DNA of 64,000 nt, from positions 1 through 64,000 of the forward strand of contig NZ_JAIWIA010000034.1 of assembly GCF_020176695.1 (NCBI RefSeq), written 5' to 3'. Position numbers and translations under genes: made by a program. The stretch comes from Massilia sp. MS-15. GTDB lineage: Bacteria > Pseudomonadota > Gammaproteobacteria > Burkholderiales > Burkholderiaceae_D. Of the stretch, positions 48,826 to 56,883 are shown in pieces (within the stretch, counting starts at the first letter, position 1; every line of letters starts with the position of its first letter). The notes beneath the pieces were generated by a model. It was not told the origin of the DNA. It saw only the letters and a list, made by a program, of their open reading frames with translations, and made no database searches.

Positions 48826-49833
48826 ATGAAAGCAGTGGTGTATACCCAGCACGGCCTGCCCATCGCCGACCCCCGTTCGCTGCAGGAGACCGAATTGCCG
48901 ATGCCGCTGGCCGGCCCTCACGACCTGCTGGTCGAAGTGCGCGCCGTCTCGGTCAATCCGGTGGACACCAAGATCCGCCTCGGTGTGCCAGTCACCGAAC
49001 CGCGCGTGCTCGGCTGGGATGCGAGCGGCATCGTGCGCGCGGTCGGCAGCAATGTCAGCCTGTTCAAGGAAGGCGACGAAGTGTTCTATGCCGGTTCGCT
49101 GCTGCGCCCCGGTGCGAACAGCGAATTCCACGCAGTCGACGAGCGCATCGTCGGCCATAAACCCGCCACGCTCGACTTCGCCCAGTCGGCCGCCCTGCCC
49201 CTGACCGCGATCACGGCCTGGGAACTGCTGTTCGACCGGCTCCGGATCGCCGAAGGCGGCGGCAGCGGCAAGTCGCTGCTGGTGATCGGCGCGGCCGGCG
49301 GCGTCGGCTCGATCCTGCTCCAGCTGGCACGCAAGCTCACCGCCCTGACCGTGATCGGCACCGCCTCGCGCGAGGCAACGCGCAACTGGGTGCGCGAACT
49401 GGGCGCCCACCACGTCATCGACCACACGCAGCCGCTGCGCGCGCAGCTCGAAGCGCTTGGTTTTCCGGCGGTGGACATCGTCATCAGCCTGACCCATACC
49501 GAACAGCACTATGACGCCATTGTCGACGTGCTGGCGCCGCAGGGCCAGTTCGCCCTGATCGACGACCCGGCCACGCTCGATGCCGTGCCGCTCAAGCGCA
49601 AGTCGATCTCGCTGCATTGGGAACTGATGTTCACGCGCTCGATGTTCGAGACGCCCGACATGATCAAGCAGCACAAGCTGCTGAACCTGGTCGCGCAGAT
49701 GGTCGACGAAGGCAGCCTGCGCACCACCCTGGGCGAGCACTTCGGCAGCATCTCGGCCGAGAACCTGCGCCGCGCGCATGCGCTGATCGAGAGCGGCCGC
49801 GCGGTCGGCAAGATCGTGCTCGAACATGCTTGA
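48826..49833 (+). CDS. Zinc-type alcohol dehydrogenase-like / quinone oxidoreductase
   Basis: 335 aa, medium-chain dehydrogenase/reductase. GGAG lies 7 nt before the ATG. The GroES-like N-terminal domain contains SVNPVDTKIRLGVP and LGWDASGIVRAVGSNVSLFKEGDEVFYAG (about 46-90); the Rossmann loop is IGAAGGVGSILLQLAR near 157. No catalytic-zinc Cys/His set is visible, so it belongs to the zinc-independent quinone oxidoreductase-like branch. NADPH-dependent reduction of quinones or enones is likely; substrate unknown. Confidence 0.88.
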   Translation: MKAVVYTQHGLPIADPRSLQETELPMPLAGPHDLLVEVRAVSVNPVDTKIRLGVPVTEPRVLGWDASGIVRAVGSNVSLFKEGDEVFYAGSLLRPGANSEFHAVDERIVGHKPATLDFAQSAALPLTAITAWELLFDRLRIAEGGGSGKSLLVIGAAGGVGSILLQLARKLTALTVIGTASREATRNWVRELGAHHVIDHTQPLRAQLEALGFPAVDIVISLTHTEQHYDAIVDVLAPQGQFALIDDPATLDAVPLKRKSISLHWELMFTRSMFETPDMIKQHKLLNLVAQMVDEGSLRTTLGEHFGSISAENLRRAHALIESGRAVGKIVLEHA

Positions 49834-49905
49834 TTTTTACCGGCAGCCCCGCGCGAGCGGCCTGGCCAGCGTGGTGCTGGCCAGTTTCGGCTGCCGTTCG
49901 TCCTG

Positions 49906-50382
49906 CTAGGGGCAGGGAAGCATCTTTTCCATGAACACCGACGCCAGCGCGACGCCACTACGGTGCGGATAGGTGTCGCGCCGCAGCGCCACATAGCCGG
50001 CGCGCTCGTAGAACGGCAAGGCGTTGAGCGAGGCCGACAGGAACAGGCGGCGCAGGCCGTGTTGCGCCGCCATGGCATCGAGCGCCGCCAGCAGCCGGCG
50101 CCCAATGCCGCGTCCCCCGTGCGCGGGGTCGACGAAGGCGGCGTCCAGCTCGCCCGTGCCCAGGTCCAGGATCGCATAGCCGAGCATCTTGCCATCCTCT
50201 TCCACCAGCAGGCCGCCGCCTGCCGCCAGCAGGGCCGCCATCCGGTCGGGAGGGCCGGCGGCGCACCAGGCGTCGAGGATGTCCGGGGCATAGTGCGAGG
50301 CGCAGCCGATGCGGATGGCACGGGTACGCAGGGCCCACAGGGCGGGGATGTCGGCAGCGAAGGCCTGGCGCTGGATCGGCAT
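49906..50382 (-). CDS. GNAT family N-acetyltransferase
   Basis: 158 aa. The acetyl-CoA pyrophosphate loop is GGRGIGRRLLAALDAMA near residue 97, preceded by the beta-strand LDAAFVDPAHGG and followed by LSASLNALPFYERAGYVAL, the usual GNAT motif B. N-terminal helix region IPALWALRTRAIRIGCASHY resembles the YncA/PhnO-like branch. Acceptor unknown. A single gene between plus-strand neighbours. Confidence 0.87.
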   Translation of the reverse strand: MPIQRQAFAADIPALWALRTRAIRIGCASHYAPDILDAWCAAGPPDRMAALLAAGGGLLVEEDGKMLGYAILDLGTGELDAAFVDPAHGGRGIGRRLLAALDAMAAQHGLRRLFLSASLNALPFYERAGYVALRRDTYPHRSGVALASVFMEKMLPCP

Positions 50383-50486
50383 GGGAGTCGGGCAGGAGAA
50401 AAGCCCCAGCTTATCCGCCTGCCGTGCGCGCGTCCATGCCGCGCCGGCGGGATAATCGTGCGCAGGCCGATTCCTTGGAGACAGGC

Positions 50487-51053
50487 ATGCAGCGACGACG
50501 CTTTCTGGCCACCAGTGCCGCCCTGGCGGCCAGCCCCCTGGCGCTGGGCGACGAGGCGCTGTGGCAGGGCCTGCGCGCTGGCGGCTACGTGCTGCTGGTC
50601 CGCCACGCGGCCACCGATCCCGGCATTGGCGATCCGTCCGGTTTCCGGCTTGGCGTGTGCGGTACCCAGCGCAACCTGTCGGAAGCGGGCCGGCGCCAGG
50701 CCCGCGCGCTCGGCGCGGCCTTGCGCAGCCGCGGCGTTCCCACCGGACCTGTGTTGTCGAGCCGCTGGTGCCGCTGCCTCGACACCGCCCGTCTCGCTTT
50801 CGGCCGGGTGGAACCGGCCCCGATGCTCGATTCCATGTTCCGCGACAGCCACGCCGCTGTGCGTGCCAAGCAGGGCGAGGTACTGGCCCGGGTCGGCCGG
50901 CATCGCGAGCGCTCCAACCTGGTGCTGGTGACGCACGACGTCAACATCCGCGCCCTGGCCGGAGAATACGTGGCCCCCGGCGGGATCGTGGTGGCGCGGC
51001 CCGGCCCCGGCCGGCTCGACGTGGTGGGCCAGCTGCCGGTTTCCGGCGATTGA
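50487..51053 (+). CDS. Histidine phosphatase family protein, Tat-exported
   Basis: 188 aa from ATG 50487 (GGAG 8 nt upstream). The N-terminus MQRRRFLATSAALAASPLAL is a twin-arginine type signal. The phosphohistidine motif LVRHAATDPG lies near residue 40, a second conserved arginine in LSSRWCRCLDTA near 98, and the catalytic His in LVTHDVNIRAL near 150. Members are secreted phosphatases of small or phytate-like phosphoesters. Substrate unknown; stands just ahead of two small export-related genes. Confidence 0.88.
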   Translation: MQRRRFLATSAALAASPLALGDEALWQGLRAGGYVLLVRHAATDPGIGDPSGFRLGVCGTQRNLSEAGRRQARALGAALRSRGVPTGPVLSSRWCRCLDTARLAFGRVEPAPMLDSMFRDSHAAVRAKQGEVLARVGRHRERSNLVLVTHDVNIRALAGEYVAPGGIVVARPGPGRLDVVGQLPVSGD

Positions 51054-51108
51054 CGCGGCAGGGCGCAGGCGTAGAATCGGGCTGCCCTTTCCTTGCATGG
51101 AGGCTCCC

Positions 51109-51459
51109 ATGAAACGCGTGCTTGTTCCTGCTGCACTGTCTGCTGCCCTGCTGGCCACTTCCGCTCTTGCCCACCATGGCTGGAGCGAATACGACGCCGA
51201 CAAACCGCTCACCCTGTCCGGCACCATCGCCGAATCGGGCTACCTGCAGCCGCACGGCTTCGTGCGCCTGAAGACGGCCGACAAGACCTGGCTGGTGGTG
51301 CTGGCGCCGCCCGGACGCATGGAAAACCGCGGCCTGCCGAAGGCCCGGCTGGCGGCCGGGGGCAATGCCACGGTGGTCGGCTATCCGCACCGCAGCAAGC
51401 CGGACGAGCTGCGCGCCGAACGCATTACCATCCAGGACCAGACCACGGAGCTGCGCTGA
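51109..51459 (+). CDS. DUF6152 family periplasmic protein
   Basis: 116 aa. Signal peptide (MKRVLVPAALSAALLATSALA, stated as residues 1-21) followed by mature HHGWSEYDADKPLTLSGTI, the hallmark of DUF6152. A small beta-barrel is likely. GGAGG stands 5 nt before the ATG at 51109. The stop codon overlaps the start of the next gene (TGATG), so the two are co-translated. In related genomes this pair occurs often; function unknown. Confidence 0.85.
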   Translation: MKRVLVPAALSAALLATSALAHHGWSEYDADKPLTLSGTIAESGYLQPHGFVRLKTADKTWLVVLAPPGRMENRGLPKARLAAGGNATVVGYPHRSKPDELRAERITIQDQTTELR

Positions 51460-51938
51460 TGCCGCTGCAGGACGCGGCCAGCGTTGCCGCGTCCCTGCCC
51501 CTGGCCCGCGCCTTGCGCGAGCACGCCTGGCTGTATCCGGCCGTCGAGACGCTGCATATCCTCGGCTTCGTGGTGCTGGTGGGCGCGGTCGCGATGTTCG
51601 ACCTGCGCGTGCTCGGCTTCGGACGCCAGCTGCCGGTCAGGGCGCTGGCGCGCCACCTGCTGCCCTGGTCGGCCGGCAGCATGCTCCTGGTGCTGCCCAC
51701 CGGCCTGCTGCTGTTCCTGGCCGATCCGCCGGCGCTGCTTGCTAACCGCATCTTCCTGCTCAAGCTGGGACTGATCCTGGCGGCCGGCCTGAATGCGCTG
51801 GCCTTCCATGCCGGCCCGTATCGCCGGGCCGATGCCTGGCCGCGGCGGGCGCCGGTACGCGCCCTGCTGCACGCCCTGCTCTCGCTCGGCCTGTGGATCG
51901 CCGTGATCGCTTGCGGACGGCTGCTGGCATACTTCTAG
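51459..51938 (+). CDS. DUF6644 family membrane protein
   Basis: 159 aa starting in the TGATG overlap with the DUF6152 gene. Four hydrophobic segments (about 32-54, 68-88, 97-116, 132-152). Two conserved-looking histidines lie at the membrane ends (LHILGF and ARHLLPW), suggesting possible haem or metal binding, which is inference. Partner of the DUF6152 protein by translational coupling. No known function. Confidence 0.82.
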   Translation: MPLQDAASVAASLPLARALREHAWLYPAVETLHILGFVVLVGAVAMFDLRVLGFGRQLPVRALARHLLPWSAGSMLLVLPTGLLLFLADPPALLANRIFLLKLGLILAAGLNALAFHAGPYRRADAWPRRAPVRALLHALLSLGLWIAVIACGRLLAYF

Positions 51939-51962
51939 CGCTTGCACTATGCTTGGCGGACC

Positions 51963-52646
51963 ATGTGCGTCAACTACCACTCTCCCACCCGCGAACAGTT
52001 CGGCACCCTCGGCGCCTTCAGCGAGCTGCCGGCCGACTGGCGCTGGCCCGACGAAGTCTGGAAGGACTACAGCGCGCCGATCATCCGCCGCGGCAGCGAC
52101 GGCAGCCCGTCGGCCTGCCTGGCCAGCTACGGCATGGTGCCGCGGCGCCACATCCCGCCCGGCGTGAAGCCCTTCGACACCATGAATGCCCGCGCCGAAT
52201 CGCTGGGCGAGCGCCGCTCCTTCGCGCCGGCCTGGCGCCGCCTGCAGCTGTGCGCGGTGCCGATGGCCTGGTTCTACGAGCCCTGCTACGAAAGCGGACG
52301 CGCCGTGCGCCACGCGATCGGCATGCATGACGACAGCCCGTTCATGGTGGCCGGGTTGTGGCGCGAGTGGACGGAAACCGATGGCGGCGTCGCCTCCTCG
52401 TTCACCCAGATCACGATCAACGCGGACCAGCACCCGCTGATGGCGCGCATGCACAAGCCGGGGGACGAGAAGCGCTCGCTGGTCGTGATCGGGCCGGAAG
52501 AGCTGGACGACTGGCTGGCCTGCCGCGACGTGGAGACGGCGCGTAGCTTCCTGCGCCATTATCCGGCGCAGCGGATGAAGACCTGGGCTGCGCCGCAAAC
52601 GGTGCACAAGGCGGCCGAGTCCTCGCCGAACCTGTCGCTGTTCTAG
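51963..52646 (+). CDS. SRAP (SOS response-associated peptidase) family protein, YedK-like
   Basis: 227 aa from ATG 51963. SRAP proteins form a thiazolidine crosslink to abasic sites in single-stranded DNA through the Cys exposed after Met removal; here MCVNYH gives Cys2. The Asn of FDTMNARAES, the Glu of AWFYEPCYE and the His of ARMHKPGDEKR match the other active-site residues, in the HKPGDEKR variant common in betaproteobacteria. No SOS box was looked for systematically. A hairpin follows the stop codon directly. Confidence 0.92.
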   Translation: MCVNYHSPTREQFGTLGAFSELPADWRWPDEVWKDYSAPIIRRGSDGSPSACLASYGMVPRRHIPPGVKPFDTMNARAESLGERRSFAPAWRRLQLCAVPMAWFYEPCYESGRAVRHAIGMHDDSPFMVAGLWREWTETDGGVASSFTQITINADQHPLMARMHKPGDEKRSLVVIGPEELDDWLACRDVETARSFLRHYPAQRMKTWAAPQTVHKAAESSPNLSLF

Positions 52647-52667
52647 CCAGGCATGCCATGCCTGGCC
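52647..52667 (+). terminator. Hairpin right after the SRAP stop codon
   Basis: Arms GCCAGGCAT (52647-52655) and ATGCCTGGC (52659-52667), 3-nt loop. No T-run follows, so termination is only possible. It lies 25 bp before the next start codon and could also affect its translation. Confidence 0.4.
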
Positions 52668-52691
52668 GGTGATCGTGCTACAGTTTCCCTC

Positions 52692-53471
52692 ATGCTGAAA
52701 CCCATTGCCACCCTCGCCCTCGCTGCCGCTGCCGTTCCTGCCATCGCCACCGCCCAGGCGACGGTGCCGGTCTACGGCTTCGTGGTCAAGAACAGCTATC
52801 CGCACGACCCGAAGGCCTTCACCCAGGGCCTGTTCTTCCGCGATGGCCATCTGTACGAGACGACCGGCCGCAACGGCAGCTCGTGGCTGCGCAAGCTGGA
52901 CCTGGCGAGCGGCAAGGTGCTGCAGCAGAAGGACATGCCGGCCGAGGTCTTCGGCGAAGGATCGACCCCGGTCGGCGGCGACATCCTCGCCCTCACCTGG
53001 ACCTCGCAGACCGGCTACGTGTACGACCTGAAAACCTTCAGGCTCAAGCGCAGCTTCAGGTATGTCGGCGAAGGCTGGGGCCTGGCCAGCGATGCGAAGC
53101 AGGTCTACATGAGCGATGGCAGTTCCTTCATCCGCATCCTGGAACCGAAGACGCTGAAGGAAGTACGGCGTATCCAGGTGACCCATGCGGGCCGTCCGAT
53201 CGCGCAGCTGAACGAACTCGAGATGGTCGAGGGCGAACTGTTCTCGAACGTATGGGGGTCGGACCTGATCATCCGGATCGACCCGGCATCGGGCAAGGTC
53301 AAGGGCGTGATCAACCTCGAGGGCCTGCTGCCGGCCGCCCAGCGCGGCACCCTCGATCCGGACGCGGTCCTGAACGGCATCGCCTGGGACAGCAAGGGCA
53401 AGCGCCTATTCGTCACCGGCAAGCTCTGGCCCAGGTTGTACGAGATCGAACTGGTGCCGCAGCAGCGTTGA
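52692..53471 (+). CDS. Glutaminyl-peptide cyclotransferase family protein (secreted)
   Basis: 259 aa from ATG 52692. Signal peptide to about residue 22 (AIATAQA). Five-bladed beta-propeller of the plant/bacterial QC type (PF05096): AFTQGLFFRDGHLYETTGRNGSSWLRKLDL near 39-68, LTWTSQTGYVYD, the EGWGLA motif and NELEMVEGELFSNVWGSDLI. Such enzymes turn N-terminal Gln into pyroglutamate on exported proteins. The full-length propeller and all motifs are present. Ribosome site weak. Confidence 0.88.
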   Translation: MLKPIATLALAAAAVPAIATAQATVPVYGFVVKNSYPHDPKAFTQGLFFRDGHLYETTGRNGSSWLRKLDLASGKVLQQKDMPAEVFGEGSTPVGGDILALTWTSQTGYVYDLKTFRLKRSFRYVGEGWGLASDAKQVYMSDGSSFIRILEPKTLKEVRRIQVTHAGRPIAQLNELEMVEGELFSNVWGSDLIIRIDPASGKVKGVINLEGLLPAAQRGTLDPDAVLNGIAWDSKGKRLFVTGKLWPRLYEIELVPQQR

Positions 53472-53480
53472 GCGGCCCGC

Positions 53481-54509
53481 TCAGTTGTCCTGGCTGGTCA
53501 CGTCGATCACCACCTTGCCGAAGTGCGAGCCCGATTCCATGTAGCGGTAGGCCTGCTGGGCCTGTGCGAACGGGAACACGCGGTCGATCACCGGCTTCAG
53601 GCCGCTGACGTCGGCAAAGCGCATCAGCGCTTCCAGCATGGCGCGGCTGCCCACGAAAATGCCGACCATGCGCTTGGCGCTGGACAGCAGCGAGGCCGGA
53701 TTGACCTCGCCGCCGAAGCCGCTGACGCCGCCGATGATCGCCACCGTGCCGCCCATCGCCGCCGCCGCCACCGAGCGGTTGACCGTGCCCTTTCCGCCGA
53801 CTTCGAGCACCACGTCCGCGCCGCGGCCCTGGGTCAGGGCCAGCACGTCCTCGTGCCATTCGGGGGTGGCCTGGTAGTTGATGGTGTGGTGGGCACCGAG
53901 GTCGCGGGCGCGCCGCAGCTTGTCTTCGCTCGAGGAGGTGATGATGGTGCGCAGGCCGGCGGCCCTGGCCAGCTGCAGGCCGAGCACCGAGACGCCGCCG
54001 GTCCCGAGCAGCAGCACGGTGTCGCCCGGCTTGGTCCCATTGCTGGAGACGAACAGCGCATTCCATGCGGTGACCCCGGCGCAAGGCAGCGTGGCGGCTT
54101 CGATGAAGCTCAGCGAGGCGGGAATCCTGGCCAGCGCATCCTCGTGCAGCACCACTTCCTCGGCCAGCATGCCGTCGATGTCGCCACCCAGCGCATGGCG
54201 GATTTTTTCCGGTGAAGTGCGCCCGTCCTGCCAGTAGGGGAAAAAGGAAGCGGCCACGCGGTCGCCGACCTGCACGCGCGTGACGCCCGGCCCGGTTTCC
54301 AGCACGTCGCCGGCGCCGTCCGAGCAGGGGATGATCGGATCGTCCACGTTGACGAGGTAGTTGCCGCTGGCGACCATCAGGTCGCGGTAGTTCAGCGACA
54401 CCGCATGCACGCGGATGCGCACCTCGCCGTGGCCGAGCTGGCGGTCGGGGTAGTCGATGCACCGCAGGGCGTCGATGTTTGCGCCGGGAAGAATCTGGTA
54501 GGCCTTCAT
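53481..54509 (-). CDS. Zinc-independent NAD(P)-dependent alcohol dehydrogenase/quinone reductase
   Basis: 342 aa, medium-chain dehydrogenase. GroES-like domain with SLNYRDLMVASGNY and PIIPCSDGAGDVLETGPGVTRVQVGDRVAASF (about 38-88); Rossmann loop LGTGGVSVLGLQLARAAG near 170. The usual catalytic Cys/His zinc set is absent. Closest in style to the AdhP-like oxidoreductases of Gram-negatives with Asn-Tyr-Arg-Asp at the active face. Convergent with the QC gene, 9 bp apart; 22 bp upstream lies the DUF2269/SDR pair on the same strand, which may form one operon with it. Confidence 0.88.
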   Translation of the reverse strand: MKAYQILPGANIDALRCIDYPDRQLGHGEVRIRVHAVSLNYRDLMVASGNYLVNVDDPIIPCSDGAGDVLETGPGVTRVQVGDRVAASFFPYWQDGRTSPEKIRHALGGDIDGMLAEEVVLHEDALARIPASLSFIEAATLPCAGVTAWNALFVSSNGTKPGDTVLLLGTGGVSVLGLQLARAAGLRTIITSSSEDKLRRARDLGAHHTINYQATPEWHEDVLALTQGRGADVVLEVGGKGTVNRSVAAAAMGGTVAIIGGVSGFGGEVNPASLLSSAKRMVGIFVGSRAMLEALMRFADVSGLKPVIDRVFPFAQAQQAYRYMESGSHFGKVVIDVTSQDN

Positions 54510-54531
54510 GGGGTTCTCCTGGAGTGAGAGG

Positions 54532-54996
54532 TCACACCGGCTTGGCGACCATCAGCCAGAAGATCGCCACGAAGGCGACAAAGGCCGGTATGCCGAGCGT
54601 GACCCAGATACGGAAGTAACGCCAGTACTGCGGCGTGAGTCCGGTACCCGTGTGCGCCGCGTGCCGGGCGATGTCGCGCATGCGGATCTGCAGCCACACC
54701 ACCGGCAGCCAGCAGGCGCCGGCCAGCACGTACAGGGCAATCGACCACATGATCCATTTGCTGTGCAGCGGGTAGCCCGCCAGGTGGATCATGTAGAAGC
54801 CGGTGAGCGGCTGGGCGATGGCGGTCGTCGCCGTGAACAGCCAGTCGGCCACCACCACGTTCCTGGCGACCACGGCGATCGCACGCACGTCGCGGCTGAG
54901 GTTGGCGAACAGCATGTACCAGGCCGAGCCGATGCCGGTGCCGAACAGGAAGGTGGAGGACAGGATGTGCAGCCACTTGACGACGACGTAGTCCAT
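54532..54996 (-). CDS. DUF2269 family membrane protein
   Basis: 154 aa, four membrane helices. Family start KWLHILSSTFLFGTGIGSAWYM at residues 8-29, with a conserved His, and HLAGYPLHSKWIMWSIALYVLAG in the middle. The ATG overlaps the stop of the SDR-DoxX gene by one base (ATGA), so the two are co-translated. Families of this kind often contain haem-ligating histidines, but no activity is proven. Function unknown. Confidence 0.88.
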   Translation of the reverse strand: MDYVVVKWLHILSSTFLFGTGIGSAWYMLFANLSRDVRAIAVVARNVVVADWLFTATTAIAQPLTGFYMIHLAGYPLHSKWIMWSIALYVLAGACWLPVVWLQIRMRDIARHAAHTGTGLTPQYWRYFRIWVTLGIPAFVAFVAIFWLMVAKPV

Positions 54997-56285
54997 CAGT
55001 GTTCCTCCAGTTCGTACAGCAGCCAGATGGCGGCCAGCATGGGCAGGTTCTTGGTGAGCGGTCCGTACGGGTGGAGCAGGAATTCCGGCAGCCTGATTGC
55101 GATGACGACGGTATAGAAGCCGATCAGCCCCAGCTGCGCCAGCCATAGCCTGCGGCGCCGGCCGAGGAACAGGGTTCCGAGGCCGAGCAGCAGGTCGCAG
55201 CTGGCGGCGCCGTACAGCATCAGCGGCTGCAGCGCGGGCGGAATGCCGGTGCGCCCCAGCAGCGCGTAGCTGTCCTGGACCGGATACAGGCCGAAGGACA
55301 CGATCGCAGTGAGGATCCACACCGCCGCGATCGACAGGCGCAGGACGGGCAGCAGCCAGCCCAGCCTGGCGCGGCTGCGCTCGGCGCCGGGGCTGGCGAT
55401 GAACTCGCCTACCTCCCGCGGCGCATGGCCGATCAGCCGTGTCGTCATGGCCGGGTCGGCCGCATTGCCGCGCTCCAGCATGCGCAGCGCGTCCTCGTCG
55501 AGCAGGCCGCCCGGCAGCAGGGGCGCGCAGCGCGCCAGCCCGCGCGCCACGCTGCCCGGCAGCGCCAGGACGCGCTGGCGCCCCATGCCCATCGCCGTGC
55601 GCAGGGCCTGCAGGTAGTCGGTGAAGGGCATCGCGCGCGGGCCGACCAGCGGCACCCTCAGCGCGGTGCCGGCGCCGGAAGGCAGCGGCAGCCGGTGCCG
55701 CAGCAGGCCGAGGATGGCCGCCACCAGGTCGTCGATGTGGATCGGCTGCACCAGCTGCGGCGCGCTGCCCAGGCGCAGTCCCAGCGGCATGCTGGCCAGG
55801 GTCCGGAACGCCTTGCTGCTCGCGCCTTCCGGCCCGTACACCAGCGAGGGCTGCACGATGTAGGCGCGCAGCGGCAGCATGGCCAGGTAGTCGTCGGCCG
55901 CCTTCTTCGACAGGTGGTAGCGGGTATCGGCGCCCTCGTCCGCGCCCAGCGCCGACAGCTGGATCACCATCTGCACCTCGTGCGATTCGGCGCAGGCGGC
56001 GAACAGCGCGCGCGGGGCCTCGGTGTGCAGGCGGGCGAAGGTCTGCGCGCCCGATTCACGGAAGATGCCGACCGTGTTGATCACCACGTCGATGTCCCTG
56101 ATGCGCGCCAGCCAGGCGGATTTGCCGGTATCTTGGGCGAAGTCGGCATGGATGAATGCGAGGCGGGGATCGCTGCTGGTCCGGGTCCGGCGCACCGCGC
56201 ACGCCACATGGTGGCCTTCGGCCAGCAGGGCTTGCAGCAGGTGGCTGCCGATGAAGCCGCTGGCGCCCGTCAGCAGGATGCGCAT
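54996..56285 (-). CDS. NAD-dependent epimerase/SDR fused to a DoxX-like membrane domain
   Basis: 429 aa in two parts. Residues 1-300 form an extended SDR: nucleotide loop TGASGFIGSHLLQAL at the N-terminus, and a YHLSKKAADDYL segment with the Tyr/Lys pair near 125. Residues 305-429 hold four membrane helices of the DoxX-like type (SFGLYPVQDSYALLGRTGIP, then YGAASCDLLLGLGTLFLG). The fusion, coupled to a DUF2269 protein, suggests a membrane-bound oxidoreductase acting on a quinone or lipid-linked substrate; that is inference. Confidence 0.88.
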   Translation of the reverse strand: MRILLTGASGFIGSHLLQALLAEGHHVACAVRRTRTSSDPRLAFIHADFAQDTGKSAWLARIRDIDVVINTVGIFRESGAQTFARLHTEAPRALFAACAESHEVQMVIQLSALGADEGADTRYHLSKKAADDYLAMLPLRAYIVQPSLVYGPEGASSKAFRTLASMPLGLRLGSAPQLVQPIHIDDLVAAILGLLRHRLPLPSGAGTALRVPLVGPRAMPFTDYLQALRTAMGMGRQRVLALPGSVARGLARCAPLLPGGLLDEDALRMLERGNAADPAMTTRLIGHAPREVGEFIASPGAERSRARLGWLLPVLRLSIAAVWILTAIVSFGLYPVQDSYALLGRTGIPPALQPLMLYGAASCDLLLGLGTLFLGRRRRLWLAQLGLIGFYTVVIAIRLPEFLLHPYGPLTKNLPMLAAIWLLYELEEH

Positions 56286-56328
56286 CCATGCTTCCTTTCA
56301 CGTACGCTGCCCATCAAGAGGTTTCTCC

Positions 56329-56796
56329 ATGGAGAACTGGAACACTGCACTACAGCGCGGCCTCGTCTCCGGCGCCGCCTCCAGCATCCTGTCCACGGTC
56401 GCGCTGGCGGCGCTGGGCAAGAAGGAGGTCGGCAGCGCCTATGCGCCCACCAATGCGGTCAGCCACTGGATCCATGGCGACAAGGCGGCGCGCCACAGCG
56501 GTCCGTCGCTGCGCTACACCGTCCCGGGCTACCTGATCCACCACGCCAGCGCCACCTTCTGGTCGGTGCTGTTCGAGCGCTTCGCGGGCCGCTACCTGGA
56601 CCGCACGACCCCGGCCGGCTACCTGAGCGCGGCGGCGGCCACCTCGGCCTTCGCCTGCTTCGCCGACTACAAGCTCACGCCCAGGCGCCTGCAGCCGGGC
56701 TATGAAAAGCACCTGTCGAAACCATCGCTGGCGATCGTGTATGCCGGCTTCGCACTGGGACTGGCGGCAGGGGCCGCGCTGAGCCGCCGCCGCTAG
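56329..56796 (+). CDS. Hypothetical membrane protein
   Basis: 155 aa from ATG 56329 with AGAGG 7 nt upstream. Hydrophobic segments at about 12-28, 72-90, 103-118 and 132-150. Contains a conserved-looking GYLIHHASATFWSVLFERF stretch with paired histidines. Not assigned to a named family. Divergent from the SDR-DoxX gene with 43 bp between starts, which suggests shared control. Confidence 0.7.
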   Translation: MENWNTALQRGLVSGAASSILSTVALAALGKKEVGSAYAPTNAVSHWIHGDKAARHSGPSLRYTVPGYLIHHASATFWSVLFERFAGRYLDRTTPAGYLSAAAATSAFACFADYKLTPRRLQPGYEKHLSKPSLAIVYAGFALGLAAGAALSRRR

Positions 56797-56810
56797 TCTA
56801 GTGCAGGCGG

Positions 56811-56841
56811 AAAAAACGTGACGCCATGCGTGCATGGCGTC
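56811..56841 (-). terminator. Rho-independent terminator of the DUF808 gene
   Basis: Stem GACGCCATGC/GCATGGCGTC (56820-56829 with 56832-56841); on the minus strand it is followed by ACG and then a run of U residues (A-run 56811-56816). Confidence 0.8.
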
Positions 56842-56883
56842 GGGGACGAATGGAAGAAGGATGGCACCGGCCCGGGCGGCCGC

